Part shown: positions 1-7,031 of the stretch, piece after piece
Position numbering within the stretch: the stretch's first letter is position 1
Layout of the letters: each line of letters starts with the position of its first letter
NCBI GenBank assembly: GCA_001513505.1
Contig: LFTM01000230.1
Location: 1,025-9,850, forward strand
DNA from: Clostridiales bacterium DTU092
GTDB lineage: Bacteria > Bacillota > Clostridia > Caldicoprobacterales > Caldicoprobacteraceae
Direction of reading: 5' to 3'
Length of the DNA: 8,826 bases
Translations under genes and position numbers: made by a program
Notes under the pieces: generated by a model
Database searches by the model: none
Told to the model about the DNA's origin: nothing
The model's input: the letters and a program-made list of their open reading frames with translations, nothing else

Positions 1-1259
1 GCACGGTGGAATATACGGGATGGTTCCATGCCCATAGCTTTGGCCTCCTGCCCTATCCAGCTGCTGTCGCCGCCTTTGGTTATAAGCAGATCTATCCGGT
101 TGTCTGCTACTGCGCGCCCCACTTCCCTGTGACCTTCCTCACTGTATTCGCCTAACTCCAGCATATCTCCCAATACTGCTATTCTCCTGTTGGCATGTAT
201 ATCTTTCAATACAGCAAGAGCCGCCTTCATGGAATCAGGGCTGGCGTTATAAACATCATCAATTATGGTAACGCCGTCAGCAGTTGTCAGTATGTTGAGC
301 CGCATGCTGCCGGTTTTAAAGCTATGCAGTGCTTCCCGAATCTCCTGATAATCCATACCATATAATCGGCCCACTGCTACGGCAGCCAGACTGTTATATA
401 CATTATGCTTCCCCATAACGGGCAACTCAATAGGATATTCACCATCCCTGCTTATTAACCTGTAACGTATAGTCCCATCCGCTGTAGTTTCGATATCAGC
501 GGCCTGAAAATCCAAACCCTCACGGGTCCCAAAAAAATATGTGTTATTCGGAAGCAGTTCTTTGGCTCCCCATAACATGTTATCATCACCGTTTACAACC
601 GCTGCTCCATCCTGTGGGAAATTATAGAATATCTCCATTTTTGCTTTCAAAATATTCTCCCTGCTTCCCAGCTTCTCAATATGGGATACGCCTATATTTG
701 TAATCACCGCAACATTTGGACGGGAAATCTCAGCCAAACGACGGATTTCACCTAATCCGCTCATACCCATCTCAACCACTGCGATTTCATGCTGCCGTTC
801 AATCCCCAGCAATGTCAGCGGCAGACCGATTTCATTGTTAAGGTTGCCTTCAGTTTTTAATGCATTTAACCTGGCCATCAAGACATGATGAATCATATCC
901 TTGGTAGTTGTCTTTCCTGTACTGCCCGTCACTCCGATGACAGGTATATGATATTTTATGCGGTAACAGGCAGCTAAATCCTGCAGCGCCATAAGAGTGT
1001 TATCCACCTGAATCACCTGTATATCATCAGGCAGCTTAAGCATCATCTTTTGCGTAAGCACAGCTTTGGCACCATTTTCCACAGCCTGGAGAATAAAATC
1101 ATGACCATCAAACCTCTCTCCAATCAGCGCTATAAACAATTCGCCAGGCTTTATCTTTCTGCTGTCAGTGCTTACTCCGTATATAATTTCATCGGGCCGG
1201 CCACTAATAAGCGTCCCATTGGTAGCGGTCAATATTTCCTGAACAGATATTGGCTCCAT
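1..1259 (-). CDS. murF: UDP-MurNAc-tripeptide--D-alanyl-D-alanine ligase MurF (3' end cut by window)
   Basis: MurF is the cytoplasmic ATP-dependent ligase that adds D-Ala-D-Ala to UDP-MurNAc-tripeptide, completing the pentapeptide precursor of peptidoglycan. The visible part is 419 codons starting MEPISVQEIL. The family is usually about 450-460 residues, so roughly the last 35-40 residues lie beyond the left edge. Visible Mur-ligase signatures are an N-terminal substrate domain (STDSRKIKPGELF, about residues 30-42), the ATP P-loop GVTGSTGKTTTK (109-120), EMGMSGLGEI (163-171), the central TNIGVSHIEKLGS (187-199) followed by the ENILKAKMEI lysine region (201-210), and the MurF-typical DDVYNASPDSM (334-344). 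The ATG overlaps the murE stop by one base (TAATG). AAGGAG lies 8 nt upstream inside the murE end, so the two genes are probably translationally coupled. The YNASPDSM motif and the position after murE distinguish it from other Mur ligases. Family knowledge supports the reaction; the operon assignment is inference from spacing. Confidence 0.96.
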   Translation of the reverse strand, partial: MEPISVQEILTATNGTLISGRPDEIIYGVSTDSRKIKPGELFIALIGERFDGHDFILQAVENGAKAVLTQKMMLKLPDDIQVIQVDNTLMALQDLAACYRIKYHIPVIGVTGSTGKTTTKDMIHHVLMARLNALKTEGNLNNEIGLPLTLLGIERQHEIAVVEMGMSGLGEIRRLAEISRPNVAVITNIGVSHIEKLGSRENILKAKMEIFYNFPQDGAAVVNGDDNMLWGAKELLPNNTYFFGTREGLDFQAADIETTADGTIRYRLISRDGEYPIELPVMGKHNVYNSLAAVAVGRLYGMDYQEIREALHSFKTGSMRLNILTTADGVTIIDDVYNASPDSMKAALAVLKDIHANRRIAVLGDMLELGEYSEEGHREVGRAVADNRIDLLITKGGDSSWIGQEAKAMGMEPSRIFHR

Positions 1260-2713
1260 TATACCTTCTCCTTCCCCAGGAGTTCAGCTACAATCTCTCT
1301 CTCGTCAAAATGTATTACTCGATTATTTTTTAAAATCTGATAAGTTTCATGCCCTTTTCCGGCCAAAATAATAACGTCCCCGGCTTTTCCCTGTTCCAAA
1401 GCATGCGCAATGGCCTGTCTTCTGTCTTCAATAACCACATAAGGACAGGCGGTCCTTTTTATACCGGGTAGTATGTGTTCGATTATTGCCATAGGTTCTT
1501 CATTCCGGGGATTATCGGAAGTAATTATGCATAAGTCCGAATATCTTCCGGCTATTTCCCCCATTATTGGACGCTTGCCAGGATCCCTGTCTCCTCCGCA
1601 TCCAAACACGGTAATCACACGGCCTTTTGTAAATCCCCGGGCTGTTTTCAGCACATTCTCCAATCCATCGGGAGTATGGGCGTAATCCAGAATCACCGAA
1701 TAATCCGTACCGGTATTTAAAAGCTCAAAACGGCCCGGTACCCCTTTTACTTTTTCAAGGCCATTCTTTATACACTCCAGGGAAATACCTAATGCACTAC
1801 AGGCTCCGGCAGCAGCCATTGCATTGTAAACGCTAAAAATTCCCGGAATGTTTAAATTTATCATACAATTTCCATCAGGTGTAAATAACCGGAATGATAC
1901 ACCTTTAGTTGTTATTTCCAGATCTCTTGCATAAATATCAGCCTCTCCTCTTATACCGTAAGTCAATGCCGAACAGGCTGCTCTCTCCATGATAATTCGG
2001 CCGCTTTCGTCATCTATATTAATAACCGCCCGCTGGCTTTGATCGAAGAGTTTCGCCTTTGCTTCACGGTACTCATCAAGACTGTTGTGAAAATCAAGAT
2101 GATCCTGGGTCAGATTTGTAAAAACACCGACTTCAAACCGGCATCCCGCAACCCGTTTCAAACTCAGCGAATGAGAAGATACCTCCATTACAATGACATC
2201 GGTACCTTCATCTTTCATTTCCTTAAACAGCCTGTGTAAATCCAATGACTCGGGTGTAGTCCGTTCGGCGGGAATCTTTTTATTACCGATCATGTTGGTT
2301 ATAGTACCAATCAGCCCTGTCTTTTTGCCGGCTTCCTCTAGTATGGCTTTAATAAGATATGTAACGGTGGTTTTGCCATTTGTTCCGGTTACACCCACTA
2401 AAGGTATGTCTTTAACAGGGTTCCCGAAAAAGGCTTTCGACATCAGCGCCATAGCCAAACGGGTATCCTCTACATAAATCTTGGTTACACGTTCCGGTAG
2501 CGGTATATCTTTTGATATTACCACAGCCTGAGCTCCTTTAGCAATGGCTTCACCGGCAAACTGGTGTCCGTCAAACCGTAAACCTTCTATACAAAAAAAT
2601 AGTGCATTTGGAGTAACTTGCCTGGAATCGTAAAAAATGCCGTCAATTTGCTTGTCCAGCGATCCCTTTACAGAAAGATAATGCACCTCTTTTAGCATAT
2701 CCTGCAGCAACAT
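1259..2713 (-). CDS. murE: UDP-MurNAc-L-Ala-D-Glu--meso-2,6-diaminopimelate ligase MurE
   Basis: MurE adds the third stem-peptide residue to UDP-MurNAc-L-Ala-D-Glu in the cytoplasm, using ATP. The protein is 484 residues from the ATG at 2713, close to the usual 480-500. Seen in order: an N-terminal UDP-binding domain (YDSRQVTPNALFF, about 28-40), the P-loop GVTGTNGKTT (107-116), TTPESLDLH (152-160), EVSSHSL (177-183), TNLTQDHLDFH (199-209), Lys219 in REAKAKLF at the position normally carbamylated, DYAHTPDG (343-350), and GCGGDRDPGKRP (371-382). DNPR at 400-403 is the motif that marks enzymes using meso-diaminopimelate rather than L-lysine, so this cell probably has A1-gamma type peptidoglycan. 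The reading frame stays open 60 bases further upstream, but the 20 extra residues (MPLYTNNSYYWY...) are not MurE-like. The internal ATG has AGGAGGAG 7 nt before it, so I chose that start. The stop overlaps the murF ATG. A possible promoter lies in the 62-bp gap upstream. Confidence 0.97.
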   Translation of the reverse strand: MLLQDMLKEVHYLSVKGSLDKQIDGIFYDSRQVTPNALFFCIEGLRFDGHQFAGEAIAKGAQAVVISKDIPLPERVTKIYVEDTRLAMALMSKAFFGNPVKDIPLVGVTGTNGKTTVTYLIKAILEEAGKKTGLIGTITNMIGNKKIPAERTTPESLDLHRLFKEMKDEGTDVIVMEVSSHSLSLKRVAGCRFEVGVFTNLTQDHLDFHNSLDEYREAKAKLFDQSQRAVINIDDESGRIIMERAACSALTYGIRGEADIYARDLEITTKGVSFRLFTPDGNCMINLNIPGIFSVYNAMAAAGACSALGISLECIKNGLEKVKGVPGRFELLNTGTDYSVILDYAHTPDGLENVLKTARGFTKGRVITVFGCGGDRDPGKRPIMGEIAGRYSDLCIITSDNPRNEEPMAIIEHILPGIKRTACPYVVIEDRRQAIAHALEQGKAGDVIILAGKGHETYQILKNNRVIHFDEREIVAELLGKEKV

Positions 2714-2720
2714 ACAATTT

Positions 2721-2728
2721 CTCCTCCT
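2721..2728 (-). promoter_or_regulatory. Ribosome binding site that decides the murE start
   Basis: AGGAGGAG lies 7 nt before the ATG at 2713-2711. The longer in-frame start at 2773 has no comparable site and would place this purine tract inside coding sequence, so 2713 is the better start. Confidence 0.85.
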
Positions 2729-2742
2729 ATAGGTCGTGTACC

Positions 2743-2758
2743 AATAATAACTATTATT
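2743..2758. repeat. Small AT-only inverted repeat before murE
   Basis: Arms AATAATA and TATTATT, 7 bp each, are separated by 2 bp. A hairpin with such a loop would be weak and no T-run follows, so it is not a terminator. It overlaps the proposed -10 of the murE promoter candidate and may be an operator-like palindrome or chance in AT-rich DNA. Confidence 0.3.
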
Positions 2759-2773
2759 TGTATATAATGGCAA
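2744..2773 (-). promoter_or_regulatory. Candidate sigma-A-type internal promoter for murE
   Basis: Reading the minus strand, TTGCCA (2773-2768, 5 of 6 matches to TTGACA) is followed after 18 bp by TATTAT (2749-2744, 5 of 6 matches to TATAAT). A transcript starting about 7 nt downstream, near 2737, would have a leader of roughly 24 nt containing the intact murE ribosome binding site. The -35 begins just inside the preceding PBP gene's sense-strand downstream flank, 3 bp after its stop codon. The match is better than chance but the DNA is AT-rich, so this is an inference. It would let murE and murF be expressed independently of the upstream PBP. Confidence 0.4.
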
Positions 2774-2775
2774 AT

Positions 2776-5025
2776 CTATTCAGCGTCATCTTGTTCTTCA
2801 TTTTTATCGCCATTTTGAACATTGTTACCGGGTAATCTGAATCTTACAATTACTTCAGTATCCGCTTCCACATGGGTTCCTGCCTCCGGTTCCTGGCTCA
2901 CGGCAATCCCGGAACCCTCAATTTTAAGCCTTAAGCCCTGGGATATAAGGATATTATTTGCTTCGCGGATGGATTTTCCCACTACATCGGGAACTACAAT
3001 CATTCCCTCAGCAGGTGGCTCAGCAGATTCCTGGCCGGGCATTTCTGCGGTTTCATCATCCGATTCACTGCTCATATATAGCAGTACGGTTGTATTGGTT
3101 AAAACACTGGCACCGGGTTTAGGCATTTGATCTACTACTACTACTGTACCGGATTCTTCAGCCAAATAGTCCAGTCCTGCCTCTTTTAATACCCTGGATG
3201 CCTCAGCAAGATCCATCCCAATAACATCAGGAACATCGACTTCTTCCATGTTTTTCTTAGTCTCTTCGTCAAATACCGGTTCAACATTCATGTATTTGAG
3301 AGTATCTTCCAGAATCTGTTTAACATAGGGAGCAGCAATGATGCTTCCAAATGTCACCGAAGTCTGGGGTTCATCTACCATAATCAGCACTATAACCCGG
3401 GGATTATCTGCCGGAGCAAATCCGAGGAAGGATGAAATATTTTTGTTAGGAATAATCTTGCCGCCGGGACCGTATTTTTGCGCAGTACCGGTTTTTCCTC
3501 CGACCCTGTACCCGGGAATATAAGCATTTCTTCCGCTTCCGTCGGTAACAACACTCTCAAGTACTTCTCTCATTATACTGGAAGTTTCAGCAGAAATCAC
3601 CTGTCGTATTCTCTGAGGAGAAATAGTTTTTACCACACGCTCGGTCTCCTGACCGTTTTCATCGATTACAGGCTCACGAAGCTCTTTAACAAGATAGGGT
3701 TTCATCAGATTCCCACCGTTGATTACCGCTGATGCTGCAGTAATAAGCTGGAGCGGAGTAACCGAAATTGCCTGGCCGAATCCCATTCTGGCCAGGTCCA
3801 CATTCTTTGCCGTCTCTTTTGACATAATGATTCCTTTTTCTTCCCCAACTACGTCTATACCGGTAGGCTGACCAAACCCGAATTGCTCCAGATAGCTATA
3901 AAATTTATCCTTACCTAACCTGAGGGCAAGTTCCATAAATACAGGATTGCAGGAGTTCTGAACCCCTTCTGCAAATGACTCATGCCCATGTCCTCCAGCC
4001 CTCCAGCAGCTTATTCTCTGTCCATCCACCATCTTATATCCTGGGCAGTTAAAGCTGCTGTTTAAGCCTGCAATTTTCTCTTCCAAAGCTGCAGCTGCTG
4101 TTATTACTTTAAAGGTTGAACCGGGATCAATGTTATCCTTACATGTAAAATTTTTTACAAGCTGCTGCATCTCCTCGAAGTCGCCGATATCTCTTGGCGG
4201 TTGATTTGGATCAAAATTAGGCCAGTTTGCCATGGCCAGTACCTCACCGGTGTTGGGTTCCATCACAACCGCATAAACTTTCTTAGGATTGTATTTAGCT
4301 ACAATATTATTAATTTCCCTTTCGGTAAAATACTGTATAACCTGATCAATAGTCAATACTATATTCAAGCCATTGACGGGAGGAATATATCTGTCTACAT
4401 TATAAGGCATTTCCCTGCCGGCTACATCTGTTTCCATTATTAATTTGCCTGTAAAACCTTTCAAATATTTGTCATAGTATAACTCCAGCCCTTCCTGTCC
4501 TTTCAATCCCTCCCCGGGTTCAGCATATTTCATGGTAAACCCTAAAACATGAGAAGCCAGGCTGCCGTTGGGGTAATATCGTTTTGGTTCTTCAGTAAAA
4601 TCAATGCCCTTAATATTAAGGGCACGTATCTCATTTGCTGTTTTTCTGTCAACCTGCCGTTTTATCCATACGTATGTATTAGAAGTACTGGATAGTTTCT
4701 TTGCTAATTCCTGTTCATCCAGATCCAAAATAGGCGCAATCATTGAAGCTACTTTTGCAGGGTCGGTAATCTGACTGGGCCTTGCAGCTATAGACTCTGA
4801 CGTAGCACTTTGGGCAAGGATTTTCCCGTTTCTATCCTTTATGCTGCCTCTTCTCGGAAATACATCTAGGTCACGGGTCCATTGGTCCACAGCTCTTTTT
4901 TGCAAATCCACGCCCCATACCAGTTGGATATATCCTACCCGTCCAATTAAAGCTATAAAAATCAAAGTAAACCCTAATAGCAGGACCAACAGCCTCTTTC
5001 GATTGGTAACTCCCGCTGCTGTCAC
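2776..5025 (-). CDS. spoVD: Class B penicillin-binding protein, SpoVD/FtsI type, with two PASTA domains
   Basis: This is a monofunctional DD-transpeptidase that crosslinks peptidoglycan at the septum or, if it is a true SpoVD, in the spore cortex. The 749 residues show one N-terminal membrane anchor (about 11-37), a PBP dimerisation domain starting RRGSIKDRNGKILA (58-71), and a transpeptidase domain with SxxK at S303-K306 (DPGSTFK), SxN at S358-C359-N360 and KTG at 511-513 (GGKTGTAQK). Two PASTA domains follow at about 597-651 (VDVPDVIGMDLAEAS...) and 676-730 (VVPDVVGKSIREAN...), joined by an acidic linker, then an acidic tail. The start is GTG with GGGGGAGG 7 nt upstream. B. subtilis has two such genes here: PbpB (about 716 residues, two PASTA) and SpoVD (about 646, one PASTA). 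Only one is present here, so it may be sporulation-specific SpoVD or the divisome PBP. Cys340 and Cys359 sit where the SpoVD redox-active cysteines are. The family is certain; the SpoVD label is moderate. Confidence 0.93.
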   Translation of the reverse strand: MTAAGVTNRKRLLVLLLGFTLIFIALIGRVGYIQLVWGVDLQKRAVDQWTRDLDVFPRRGSIKDRNGKILAQSATSESIAARPSQITDPAKVASMIAPILDLDEQELAKKLSSTSNTYVWIKRQVDRKTANEIRALNIKGIDFTEEPKRYYPNGSLASHVLGFTMKYAEPGEGLKGQEGLELYYDKYLKGFTGKLIMETDVAGREMPYNVDRYIPPVNGLNIVLTIDQVIQYFTEREINNIVAKYNPKKVYAVVMEPNTGEVLAMANWPNFDPNQPPRDIGDFEEMQQLVKNFTCKDNIDPGSTFKVITAAAALEEKIAGLNSSFNCPGYKMVDGQRISCWRAGGHGHESFAEGVQNSCNPVFMELALRLGKDKFYSYLEQFGFGQPTGIDVVGEEKGIIMSKETAKNVDLARMGFGQAISVTPLQLITAASAVINGGNLMKPYLVKELREPVIDENGQETERVVKTISPQRIRQVISAETSSIMREVLESVVTDGSGRNAYIPGYRVGGKTGTAQKYGPGGKIIPNKNISSFLGFAPADNPRVIVLIMVDEPQTSVTFGSIIAAPYVKQILEDTLKYMNVEPVFDEETKKNMEEVDVPDVIGMDLAEASRVLKEAGLDYLAEESGTVVVVDQMPKPGASVLTNTTVLLYMSSESDDETAEMPGQESAEPPAEGMIVVPDVVGKSIREANNILISQGLRLKIEGSGIAVSQEPEAGTHVEADTEVIVRFRLPGNNVQNGDKNEEQDDAE

Positions 5026-5109
5026 AGAATAACCTCCCCCTATTATAAAGCCATCTGGTTTATATTGCTACATCTAATATTAAATCTTTTATAATTTTTA
5101 TCCAATCCA

Positions 5110-5577
5110 TCAATCGATTAAGCTGGCAATAAGATCCCATATGCTGGTATTCTGATGCTGTGCTATGTTTGTTTCAGCTGAATCATTAATATCGTCATCT
5201 GGAAGTTCCACATATTGTATCTGTGCTTGACTGGGATAACTCATTCCCAATTCGTTTTTTGCCATATCAGCAATATGTTCCAGATCTTCACAAGCTGCCA
5301 GTTCCAGCTTCAACTGTTCATTGCGCATCAGGCTTGCTTCAAGCGTCTTCTCAAGTTTCATTATTTTTTGATGGTTTTCAGAAATAACAGCATGCCTGCT
5401 AACTACCAGGAAGGCAATAATAAAACCAACAGCAACCAGAATAATAGGTTTTATTCTGCTTGACGGTTTTGGTTTGGTTTTAGCTTTTGCCTTTGGTTTA
5501 ATCTCAGGCGGAACTTGCCTTTGTTGAATTTGAGGAACCTGGCTTTCATACTGCTCCACTTTTTTGGCTACTAACAA
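5110..5577 (-). CDS. ftsL: FtsL-like (DivIC/FtsL family) cell division protein
   Basis: FtsL is a small single-pass divisome protein that works with FtsB/DivIC and the class B PBP to activate septal synthesis. The 155 residues show a cytoplasmic N-terminus with a Lys/Pro/Ala-rich stretch (about 24-44), one membrane segment (about 44-60, PIILVAVGFIIAFLVV), an extracytoplasmic heptad-like coiled coil (about 66-97), and the family's C-terminal element LEHIADMAKNELGMSYP (99-115). A further tail of about 40 residues is partly acidic, ending SIWDLIASLID. B. subtilis FtsL is about 117 residues, so both ends are longer here. The start is TTG with AAGGAGG 10 nt upstream. An in-frame TGA three codons before it excludes a longer product. 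Identification rests on topology and position between rsmH and the PBP gene, since the family diverges quickly. A DivIC paralogue is less likely here because divIC normally sits elsewhere in Bacillota. Confidence 0.88.
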   Translation of the reverse strand: MLVAKKVEQYESQVPQIQQRQVPPEIKPKAKAKTKPKPSSRIKPIILVAVGFIIAFLVVSRHAVISENHQKIMKLEKTLEASLMRNEQLKLELAACEDLEHIADMAKNELGMSYPSQAQIQYVELPDDDINDSAETNIAQHQNTSIWDLIASLID

Positions 5578-5626
5578 TACTATTCAGCCTCCTTGAATTT
5601 TATGTTCAAATTCTCCTGGTAGCTGT

Positions 5627-6553
5627 TCATATTTTTTCGCATGCTCGTGCCTTGGCACTGCGGGAACGGGGATTATCAGAAACTTCTGATGCGCTTGGAG
5701 TTACGGGTCTGCCTGTAATTATTTTCACTATTGGTTGTCTGCCACAAGTGCAAATCGGAGCTTGTGGAGGACATACACATGGGTTATATAAAGTGCGAAA
5801 AGTTTGCTTTACAATTCTGTCCTCGAGTGAATGGAATGTAATGATACACAGTCTGCCACCCGGGCGAAGCATTTTTACCGCATTTTCAATAGCCTCGGAT
5901 AGCAAACTCAGCTCCTGATTTACTTCAATTCGGATAGCCTGAAAAGTACGTTTTGCAGGATGAGGCCCGCTTCTCCTGGCTGCAGCAGGAATTGCCCTTT
6001 TTATCACCTCTACCAACTGTCCGGTAGTTTCAATCGGCCTGCTGTCCACTATAAACCTGGCTATACGATCGGCCCACCGTTCTTCACCGTAATTCCAAAT
6101 AATTCTTTTAAGCTCACTTTGCGAATATTCATTAACTACGTCATAAGCACTAAAATCCTGAGTAGGATCCATTCTCATATCAAGAGGTGCATCCTGCATA
6201 TATGAAAATCCACGCTGTTTTTCATCCAGCTGATGGGAAGAAACCCCCAGATCCATAAGTATCCCATCAACCTCTGTTATTCCCAGCTCCCCTAAAACCC
6301 GTTCTATATCTATGAAATTTGAATGTATCAGTGTAAAATTGCCTTCAAATTCCTTTAATCTTTTTTCTGCAGCTTCCAGAGCATTAGGATCCCTGTCAAT
6401 TCCTATCAGATGCCCTCCGGGGAGAATTCTTTTAAGAATTTCATAAGCGTGACCTCCACCGCCTACGGTACCATCAACTATAATGTTACCGGTACTGCAT
6501 TGCAATAGTTCCACAACTTCATATAACAGAACCGGTGTATGACTGAATTCCAT
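5627..6553 (-). CDS. rsmH: 16S rRNA (cytosine(1402)-N(4))-methyltransferase RsmH (MraW)
   Basis: RsmH uses S-adenosylmethionine to methylate N4 of C1402 in the decoding centre of 16S rRNA, tuning start-codon choice and fidelity. It is 308 residues, normal for the family (B. subtilis about 311). Signatures are HTPVLLYEVVELL (5-17), the SAM-binding loop DGTVGGGGHA (27-36), the acidic strand end GIDRDP (51-56), ILMDLGVSSHQLD (98-110), RGFSYMQDAPLDMRMDP (114-130), TFQAIRIEVNQEL in the middle, the FHSLEDRIVK motif, and the typical C-terminal NPRSRSAKAR. A CxC...CxCG cysteine cluster (CVCP...CTCG) occurs in the C-terminal third, as in many Firmicute homologues. The ATG has GGAGG 8 nt upstream and follows the mraZ stop by 17 bp. 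An upstream ATG within that spacer is out of frame. It is very probably cotranscribed with mraZ. Confidence 0.97.
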   Translation of the reverse strand: MEFSHTPVLLYEVVELLQCSTGNIIVDGTVGGGGHAYEILKRILPGGHLIGIDRDPNALEAAEKRLKEFEGNFTLIHSNFIDIERVLGELGITEVDGILMDLGVSSHQLDEKQRGFSYMQDAPLDMRMDPTQDFSAYDVVNEYSQSELKRIIWNYGEERWADRIARFIVDSRPIETTGQLVEVIKRAIPAAARRSGPHPAKRTFQAIRIEVNQELSLLSEAIENAVKMLRPGGRLCIITFHSLEDRIVKQTFRTLYNPCVCPPQAPICTCGRQPIVKIITGRPVTPSASEVSDNPRSRSAKARACEKI

Positions 6554-6570
6554 TGTTCATTCCTCCGCTT

Positions 6571-7002
6571 TTAAATCCCAAGCTCTGCCATCTTTTCGAC
6601 AATTGATTCATGATCAAGATCAGAAGTATTGTTGTATTCATCCCATTTATCTTTACTCCAGATTTCAACTCTGGTGGATACACCTATAATAACCAGATCT
6701 TTCTCCAGTCCGGCATATTCCCTCAGATTGCCCGGTATCAGTATCCTCCCCTGTTTGTCCAGTTCGCATTCACAGGCTCCTGCGAAGAAAAAACGTATAA
6801 ACGCCCGGGCGTCTCTACTGGTTAAAGGAAGAGATCGAAGCTTTTTTTCAAAGTTTATCCATTCTTCATTGGGGTATACAAACAGACAACTGTCCAGCCC
6901 TTTTGTTAAAACAAATTTGCTTCCCAGCGCTTCTCTGAACTTTACCGGCATGATCACCCTGCCTTTTGAATCAATGGTGTGTTGATACTCCCCAATGAAC
7001 AA
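6571..7002 (-). CDS. mraZ: Transcriptional regulator MraZ
   Basis: MraZ is a ring-forming DNA-binding protein with two SpoVT/AbrB-like halves that regulates its own dcw operon by binding short direct repeats upstream. From the TTG at 7002 the protein is 143 residues, matching the usual length, and begins MFIGEYQHTIDSKGR as in the family. The two DxKGR-type motifs are DSKGRVIMP (11-19) and DKQGRILIP (82-90). Between them lie GLDSCLFVYP (35-44) and the conserved DARAFIRFFFAGACECE (64-80). The frame is open to a GTG at 7035, but those 11 extra residues are not seen in the family and that GTG lies within the operator repeats. The TTG has AAGGGGGTG ending 6 nt before it, close to the ideal anti-16S match. 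It is the first gene of the cluster, downstream of a terminator and a phased AAGTGG repeat array. Autoregulation is inferred from those repeats. Confidence 0.96.
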   Translation of the reverse strand: MFIGEYQHTIDSKGRVIMPVKFREALGSKFVLTKGLDSCLFVYPNEEWINFEKKLRSLPLTSRDARAFIRFFFAGACECELDKQGRILIPGNLREYAGLEKDLVIIGVSTRVEIWSKDKWDEYNNTSDLDHESIVEKMAELGI

Positions 7003-7008
7003 GCTTCT

Positions 7009-7017
7009 CACCCCCTT
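7009..7017 (-). promoter_or_regulatory. Ribosome binding site that decides the mraZ start
   Basis: AAGGGGGTG differs from the ideal AAGGAGGTG at one base and ends 6 nt before the TTG at 7002-7000. This, together with the 143-residue family length, favours TTG over the upstream in-frame GTG codons at 7035 and 7011. Confidence 0.75.
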
Positions 7018-7031
7018 CAACCATTTTTCCT

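Noticed and set aside
2714..2773. A 20-residue N-terminal extension of MurE from the start at 2773.
   Set aside because: It does not resemble MurE, has no good ribosome binding site, and would bury the strong AGGAGGAG tract that precedes the ATG at 2713.
3001..3240. The two PASTA domains as a DNA-level repeat or a recent duplication.
   Set aside because: The domains share only the family pattern at protein level and differ strongly in sequence; they are ancient tandem domains.
5035..5070. A perfect TATAAT (5047-5042) with TAGCAA 17 bp upstream, as a promoter for the PBP gene.
   Set aside because: Transcription would start around 5035, inside the GGGGGAGG ribosome binding site, so the message would lose its initiation signal. 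The -35 matches only 3 of 6.
5048..5085. A sigma-E-like -35 (TAATATT) in the ftsL-PBP gap that could give sporulation control.
   Set aside because: No acceptable CATACANT-like -10 occurs at 13-15 bp spacing; the best candidates match half the positions or fewer.
5578..5626. A small inverted repeat (GAATTT/AAATTC) and a 9-codon TTG-started frame before ftsL.
   Set aside because: The stem is only 6 AT-rich base pairs, and the putative start has a 3-nt ribosome-site spacing, so chance is the simpler explanation.
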